From Saprospiraceae bacterium (GTDB lineage: Bacteria; Bacteroidota; Bacteroidia; Chitinophagales; Saprospiraceae): a stretch of 56,437 bases of DNA. Positions 52,215 through 56,437 of this stretch are shown piece by piece (the stretch's first letter is position 1; every line of letters starts with the position of its first letter). The stretch lies in contig JAHDIE010000020.1 in NCBI GenBank assembly GCA_020630955.1, positions 1 through 56,437 of the forward strand, read 5' to 3'. The notes below the pieces were generated by a model, which was not told the DNA's origin, did not search any database, and worked only from the letters and a program-made list of their open reading frames with translations. The translations under genes and the position numbers were made by a program.

Positions 52215-54767
52215 TTATTTATTTTTAGATTCTTCTTTAACAGTTTTCTTCCCAACTTTTATTTCTAATTTATCTTTTGAGCTAGAAAGAACAGCTTTAA
52301 GTTCTTCACCACTTTCAGGATTTTTATTCAAGATAAATTCTGCAATTGGATCTTCAATATATTTTTGAATGGCACGATTTAATGGTCTTGCACCAAATTG
52401 TGGATCGTAACCCTTTTCAGATACAAACTTTTTTGCATCCTTGGTCAAACTTAAAGAAAATCCCATTTTATCAAGTCTGGCATATAGATCCTTAAGAGAA
52501 ATATCAATGATTTTGAAAATATCATCTTGATCTAACGAATTGAAGATAATAATATCATCAATTCTATTTAAGAATTCTGGTGAAAAGGTTTTCTTTAATG
52601 CACTCTGGATCACTGATTTGCTATGATTCTCTGCATCATCTTTTCTCGAATTTGTTGCAAATCCAACACCTTGGCCAAAATCTTTCAACTGTCTGACACC
52701 AATATTTGAGGTCATGATGATCATTGTATTTTTAAAATCAACTTTTCTTCCCAACCCGTCTGTCAATTGACCATCATCCAGCACTTGCAATAAAATGTTA
52801 TAGATATCTGGGTGTGCTTTCTCTATTTCATCCAATAATATTACAGAATATGGCTTTCTCCGAACTTTTTCAGTTAATTGCCCCCCTTCTTCATATCCAA
52901 CATATCCTGGAGGGGCTCCGATTAGTCTACTCACAGAGAATTTTTCCATGTACTCTGTCATATCAATTCTTATTAAAGCATCTGCTGAATCAAATACATG
53001 CTCTGCCAAAGCCTTTGCTAATTCAGTTTTTCCAACCCCTGTTGGTCCTAAAAATATAAATGAACCAATAGGTTTATTAGGATCTTTTAAACCAATCCTG
53101 TTTCTCCTTATTGCCTTGGTTACCTTTGCAACTGCTTCATCTTGTCCAATGATATGATTTTTAAGCGTTTCGTCCATTCCAACCAAACGTTTACTTTCGT
53201 TTTGGGCAACTTTAGTTACTGGGATTCCAGTAATCATAGAAACAACTTCTGCAATATCTTCTTCATTGACTGGATACCTAGCTGTTTTTGATTCTTCTTC
53301 CCAAGCCTTCTGTCCCTCTTCAAGTTTTCGCGTTAATTTTGATTCATGGTCTCTTAGATCCGCTGCTTTCTCGTACTGTTGATTTTTTACAGCGGCATTC
53401 TTATTAATTTTTACTTCTTCAATTTCTTTTTCTAAGTCTTCGATATATTTTGGAACATGAATATTTTTTAAATGAGTTCGTGCTCCTACCTCATCCATTA
53501 CATCAATTGCTTTATCAGGTAAAAATCGATCACTGATATATCTTGTACTAAGATTCACACAAGCCTCAACCGCCTCGTTAGAGTAACTTACATTATGAAA
53601 ATCTTCGTACTTATTCTTGATATTGTTTAATATGTGAACTGTCTCCTCTGGACTTGGTGGGTCAACCAATACTTTCTGAAATCTTCTATCTAGTGCCCCA
53701 TCCTTTTCTATGTATTGCCTATATTCATCCAAAGTACTTGCACCAATACATTGTAGTTCGCCTCGGGCCAAAGCTGGTTTGAAAATATTCGATGCATCTA
53801 ATGAGCCAGTTGCACCACCTGCTCCAACAATGGTATGGATCTCATCTATAAAAAGAATGACATCTCTGGTTTTTTCCAGTTCAGTCATAATTGCTTTCAT
53901 TCTTTCTTCAAACTGACCTCTATACTTTGTACCAGCAACCAATGCTGCAAGGTCAAGCATTACAATTCTTTTGTCAAACAAAGTTCTTGACACCTTTCTC
54001 TGCGTTATCCTGAGTGCCAATCCTTCAGCTATGGCCGTTTTCCCAACACCAGGCTCCCCTATTAAAATTGGGTTATTCTTTTTTCTACGTGATAAAATTT
54101 GAGATACTCGTTCAATTTCAACTTCGCGACCGATGATTGGATCAAGCTTATCTTCTTCAGCTAATTTTGTGACATCTCTACCAAAATTATCAAGAACTGG
54201 AGTTCTAGATTTTGAGTTTCCTCTCTTTCGAGCTATTGACTCAGGTGTTTCTTCTTCTTCAAATGGAATATCTGAATCTGAAGCAGCTGAGAAAAATTCA
54301 GTAGCATTAGAATTATCTTCTTGACTAACGTATTCAAGTTCACTTTTGAAAGAGTCGTAATCAATTTCAAATCTCTGGAGAATTTTTGAGGCTAGGTTAT
54401 CTTGGTGTTTTAAGATCGACAAAATTATGTGTTCTGGATTAATCTCTACATTCCTTAGCAGTTTGGCTTCAAGAAAACTAACTTTTAAAACTTTTTCGGC
54501 GTGCTTATTTAGTGGAAGACTCCCAACATTTAAACTTGATTCTAAGTTTTTCTTTTGAGGTTTTATGTTTTCTTCAATTTTATACTTCAATTCTTCTAAA
54601 TCTAACTCCAAAGAATCGAGAACTTTTAAAACTATCCCTTCTTTATCTTTCAACATACCCAGCAATATATGCTCTGTGCCAATATAATCACACCCTGTAT
54701 TTAAGGCTGCATCACGACTGAGAGATATAATTTCTTTAACCTTAGGACTAAATTTCTTATTATTCAT
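52215..54767 (-). CDS. clpC: ATP-dependent Clp protease ATP-binding subunit ClpC
   Basis: A Hsp100/Clp AAA+ unfoldase of 850 residues that feeds ClpP. The N-terminal double ClpN repeat ([40 protein letters not shown]) is followed by AAA domain 1 (Walker A GEPGVGKT, Walker [10 protein letters not shown]). A UVR-containing middle domain ([19 protein letters not shown]) precedes AAA domain 2 ([26 protein letters not shown]) and the D2-small domain. The UVR motif marks ClpC. The start is the ATG at 54767. No McsA/McsB or CtsR is nearby. It is transcribed toward infC, 67 bases on. Confidence 0.96.
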   Translation of the reverse strand: MNNKKFSPKVKEIISLSRDAALNTGCDYIGTEHILLGMLKDKEGIVLKVLDSLELDLEELKYKIEENIKPQKKNLESSLNVGSLPLNKHAEKVLKVSFLEAKLLRNVEINPEHIILSILKHQDNLASKILQRFEIDYDSFKSELEYVSQEDNSNATEFFSAASDSDIPFEEEETPESIARKRGNSKSRTPVLDNFGRDVTKLAEEDKLDPIIGREVEIERVSQILSRRKKNNPILIGEPGVGKTAIAEGLALRITQRKVSRTLFDKRIVMLDLAALVAGTKYRGQFEERMKAIMTELEKTRDVILFIDEIHTIVGAGGATGSLDASNIFKPALARGELQCIGASTLDEYRQYIEKDGALDRRFQKVLVDPPSPEETVHILNNIKNKYEDFHNVSYSNEAVEACVNLSTRYISDRFLPDKAIDVMDEVGARTHLKNIHVPKYIEDLEKEIEEVKINKNAAVKNQQYEKAADLRDHESKLTRKLEEGQKAWEEESKTARYPVNEEDIAEVVSMITGIPVTKVAQNESKRLVGMDETLKNHIIGQDEAVAKVTKAIRRNRIGLKDPNKPIGSFIFLGPTGVGKTELAKALAEHVFDSADALIRIDMTEYMEKFSVSRLIGAPPGYVGYEEGGQLTEKVRRKPYSVILLDEIEKAHPDIYNILLQVLDDGQLTDGLGRKVDFKNTMIIMTSNIGVRQLKDFGQGVGFATNSRKDDAENHSKSVIQSALKKTFSPEFLNRIDDIIIFNSLDQDDIFKIIDISLKDLYARLDKMGFSLSLTKDAKKFVSEKGYDPQFGARPLNRAIQKYIEDPIAEFILNKNPESGEELKAVLSSSKDKLEIKVGKKTVKEESKNK

Positions 54768-55009
54768 TCAATGTTTGCTTATTGCTATTTAAAGTTACAC
54801 CATAAAACGGCATTATAAAATCAATCAGTTATATATTAGGAAAATTAGTAAATCTATAACTTTTATGATTTTTTGTAACTATAACGAATTAGTATAAATA
54901 AAGATACGCTCTAAGTACCTTAAAAAATGTGCCAAGCAGTTTTTTATGCAAATTTGTCATGTAATGGATTTTAAAACTGCCATTCTATTAAGAAAAAGAA
55001 ATAAAAGGA

Positions 55010-55017
55010 TATTTTTG
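55010..55017 (+). promoter_or_regulatory. Probable -7 element of the STAS-rnz operon
   Basis: TATTTTTG, a full TAnnTTTG match, with an RNA start near 55024 and the ATG at 55039. No -33 TTG is seen. It supports the shorter start of the STAS gene, because a start at 54946 would precede the promoter. Confidence 0.45.
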
Positions 55018-55038
55018 GCACTGAAAAATGGCAGACTA

Positions 55039-55425
55039 ATGAAATACTCTTTAGATAAGCAAGAAAAATATACGATTTTTGGACTCGATGAGGCTAATTT
55101 GAATTCCTTGATCGCTCCAAACCTGAAATCTGAATTTGTTTTCCTTCGTAATGAAGGTGTAAAAAATCTCATTTTAAACGTTTCTGAGGTTCAATATGTA
55201 GATTCCTCGGGATTAAGTGCAATACTTACCGCCAATAGGCTTTGGAAAGACTATGGGACTTTTATACTGACAGGTGTTACGCATCCTGCAGTCACCAAAC
55301 TAATTGAGATTTCGAGATTAGAAAGCATTCTGACTATCATCCCTTCCTTACAAGAATCAATAGATTATGTGTTTATGGAAGAAATTCAAAGAGAATTAAA
55401 GGGTGATGGTGGTGAAGAGGAATGA
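55039..55425 (+). CDS. STAS-domain anti-sigma factor antagonist
   Basis: A 128-residue single STAS domain. The phosphorylation loop is YVDSSGLSAILTANRLWKDY, with the two serines of DSSGL as candidate phospho-sites. KNLILNVSEVQ and ILTGVTHPAVTKLIEI match SpoIIAA-like folds. The ATG at 55039 is preferred over 54946, which adds a lysine-rich, non-STAS stretch of 31 residues. It overlaps rnz by 4 bases (ATGA), so the two are translationally coupled. No anti-sigma kinase is adjacent. Confidence 0.88.
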   Translation: MKYSLDKQEKYTIFGLDEANLNSLIAPNLKSEFVFLRNEGVKNLILNVSEVQYVDSSGLSAILTANRLWKDYGTFILTGVTHPAVTKLIEISRLESILTIIPSLQESIDYVFMEEIQRELKGDGGEEE

Positions 55426-56363
55426 TAAAATTTAAACTTTCCATTCTAGGAACCAATGCAGCTACACCAGCACATGGTAGGATTACAAGTACCCAAGCTC
55501 TAGAGTTAGATAATGATATTATTATTATTGATTGTGGAGAGGCTTGTCAAATAAGATTGCAAGAATACAAAATTAAACCATCCAAGATTAATGTAATCTG
55601 TATCAGCCATCTTCATGGGGACCATATTTTTGGTCTTCCTGGTTTACTTACTTCCTTCAGCAATAATGGTAGAATGTCTGATCTCAACATTATTGGCCCC
55701 ACTGGTATTCAAGAATATGTTGAAGATGTGTTACGCCATTCAAATTCTTATTTAAGCTATAAAATCCACTTTACGGAATTAATACATTCTGATGGATCAG
55801 AAGTTATTTACGGAAGTAAAAATTATCACATAAAAGCTTTCCCTTTAAACCATCGCGTTCTAGCATATGGATATATTTTCGAAGAGAAGCTTGGCCATTT
55901 TAATATTAAAGCTGATTCCATTCAAAAATACAATCTTAGCGTTGAAGAAATTAGGTTGGTAAAATCCGGTCAAAACATTAAACGAGATTCGGGTTATATC
56001 CAATACCGTGATTGCGTTAAAGCCAAACCAAAGCAAAGATCATATGCATATTGCAGTGACACTCAGTATGAACCTAAAATCATTGAATTCATAAAATACT
56101 GCCAGTACCTATATCATGAAACAACTTATGATCAAAGTCTTGCAGTACTTGCACGAGAAAGAAAACATTCTACCGCGACAGAAGCCGCAAAGATTGCAAA
56201 AGCTGCCCAAGTAGAATGCCTCATTACTGGTCATTATTCTGGAAGATACAGGCATGTCGAAATTCTTGCTGACGAAGCACGTAAAACATTTCCAAATGTG
56301 AAAACCGGATACGATGGAATGATTATTAATTTTGAAAGAATTAAGCCGCTAGAATTAAATTAA
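55422..56363 (+). CDS. rnz: Ribonuclease Z
   Basis: Zinc-dependent endonuclease that trims the 3' end of tRNA precursors. The 313-residue protein has the metallo-beta-lactamase fold: LGTNAATPAHGRITSTQAL at the start and the zinc motif SHLHGDHIFGLPG (HxHxDH). Further ligands lie in FPLNHRVLAYGY, CSDTQYEP, LYHETTY and the late LITGHYSGRY. Full-length tRNase Z of the short type. It is coupled to the STAS gene. Confidence 0.95.
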   Translation: MIKFKLSILGTNAATPAHGRITSTQALELDNDIIIIDCGEACQIRLQEYKIKPSKINVICISHLHGDHIFGLPGLLTSFSNNGRMSDLNIIGPTGIQEYVEDVLRHSNSYLSYKIHFTELIHSDGSEVIYGSKNYHIKAFPLNHRVLAYGYIFEEKLGHFNIKADSIQKYNLSVEEIRLVKSGQNIKRDSGYIQYRDCVKAKPKQRSYAYCSDTQYEPKIIEFIKYCQYLYHETTYDQSLAVLARERKHSTATEAAKIAKAAQVECLITGHYSGRYRHVEILADEARKTFPNVKTGYDGMIINFERIKPLELN

Positions 56364-56413
56364 TTTTTTCTCGAATTACTTCATTTAAAATTTAGATAGT
56401 TAAAAAATGCAAT

Positions 56414-56421
56414 TATCTTTG
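56414..56421 (+). promoter_or_regulatory. Possible -7 element at the right edge
   Basis: TATCTTTG followed by CGC, a full TAnnTTTG match on the plus strand, 16 bases before the window end. It probably belongs to the next gene or RNA outside the window. Confidence 0.4.
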
Positions 56422-56437
56422 CGCTTCGATTAAAGGT

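Noticed and set aside
54946-55038. 31-codon N-terminal extension of the STAS gene
   Set aside because: Lysine/arginine-rich, outside the STAS fold, and it begins upstream of a full -7 promoter element.
1-56437. CRISPR arrays, IS elements, prophage, rRNA or tRNA genes
   Set aside because: No regular repeats, transposase or integrase motifs, or cloverleaf sequences were seen in the gaps on either strand.

Overview
The window is a 56 kb chromosomal segment of an AT-rich member of the Bacteroidota, probably marine and aerobic. The evidence is a Na+-pumping NADH:quinone oxidoreductase (nqrABCDEF), a type IX secretion 'plug' protein (DUF5103), a PKD protein with the gliding/T9SS type B C-terminal domain, a short RpoD of the Bacteroidota type, Bacteroidota-only families (DUF5606, START-like, DUF5777), and promoters of the TTG-N19..21-TAnnTTTG type. 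I cannot place it below phylum with confidence. No phage, IS element, CRISPR array, rRNA or tRNA was seen. The gene content is mostly core chromosomal.

Layout. 1-5 kb: proC, a zincin-like lipoprotein, then a tyrosine/acetoacetate block (scoB, scoA and a TetR regulator divergent from hmgA), and rpsU with promoter and terminator. 5.2-6.9 kb: a DUF2207 membrane protein. 6.9-15.6 kb: a compact eight-gene leftward operon for tryptophan degradation by the kynurenine/3-hydroxyanthranilate meta-cleavage route (kynA, kmo, kynU, HAO, ACMSD, semialdehyde dehydrogenase, a 4-oxalocrotonate decarboxylase/hydratase-family enzyme and an extra FAD monooxygenase). 15.7-17 kb: an overlapping STAS-like protein and histidine kinase. 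17.3-21.5 kb: a lipoprotein and a large FG-GAP/ASPIC-UnbV protein. 22.2-24.7 kb: a homoserine O-acyltransferase-aspartokinase fusion behind a clear SAM-I riboswitch with promoter and attenuator. 24.8-27.1 kb: a tail-less SSB, a putative structured small RNA, recX, a DUF5606 gene and scpA. 27.2-29.7 kb: a CarboxypepD_reg-like protein, pnuC, a TetR regulator and an ECF sigma factor.

29.8-36 kb: the nqr operon, with an NqrA that carries an unusual N-terminal membrane helix. 36.4-41.2 kb: the T9SS plug gene, a TolC/periplasmic-adaptor pair and a TIGR04282-type transferase. 41.2-43.5 kb: a three-gene operon of a possible haem lipoprotein, a DUF5777 beta-barrel and a diheme cytochrome c. 43.6-46.3 kb: a bacilliredoxin and the PKD/T9SS substrate, separated by a strong two-way terminator. 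46.4-56.4 kb: housekeeping genes (tsaC, ctpA, rpoD, a START-like gene, enoyl-CoA hydratase, infC-rpmI-rplT, clpC, a STAS protein and rnz).

How it fits together. Two amino-acid catabolic blocks (tyrosine to acetoacetyl-CoA, tryptophan to central carbon) feed respiration, in which Na+-NQR is the NADH entry point. Methionine/aspartate-family synthesis is controlled by S-adenosylmethionine. I found no obvious undescribed defence or mobile system. The most novel-looking items are the putative ssb-recX intergenic RNA, the NqrA membrane extension, the beta-barrel/cytochrome operon, the SAM-controlled acyltransferase-aspartokinase fusion and the extra flavin monooxygenase of the kynurenine operon. 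Several genes need non-ATG starts (TTG or GTG), and I give the start I prefer in each case.
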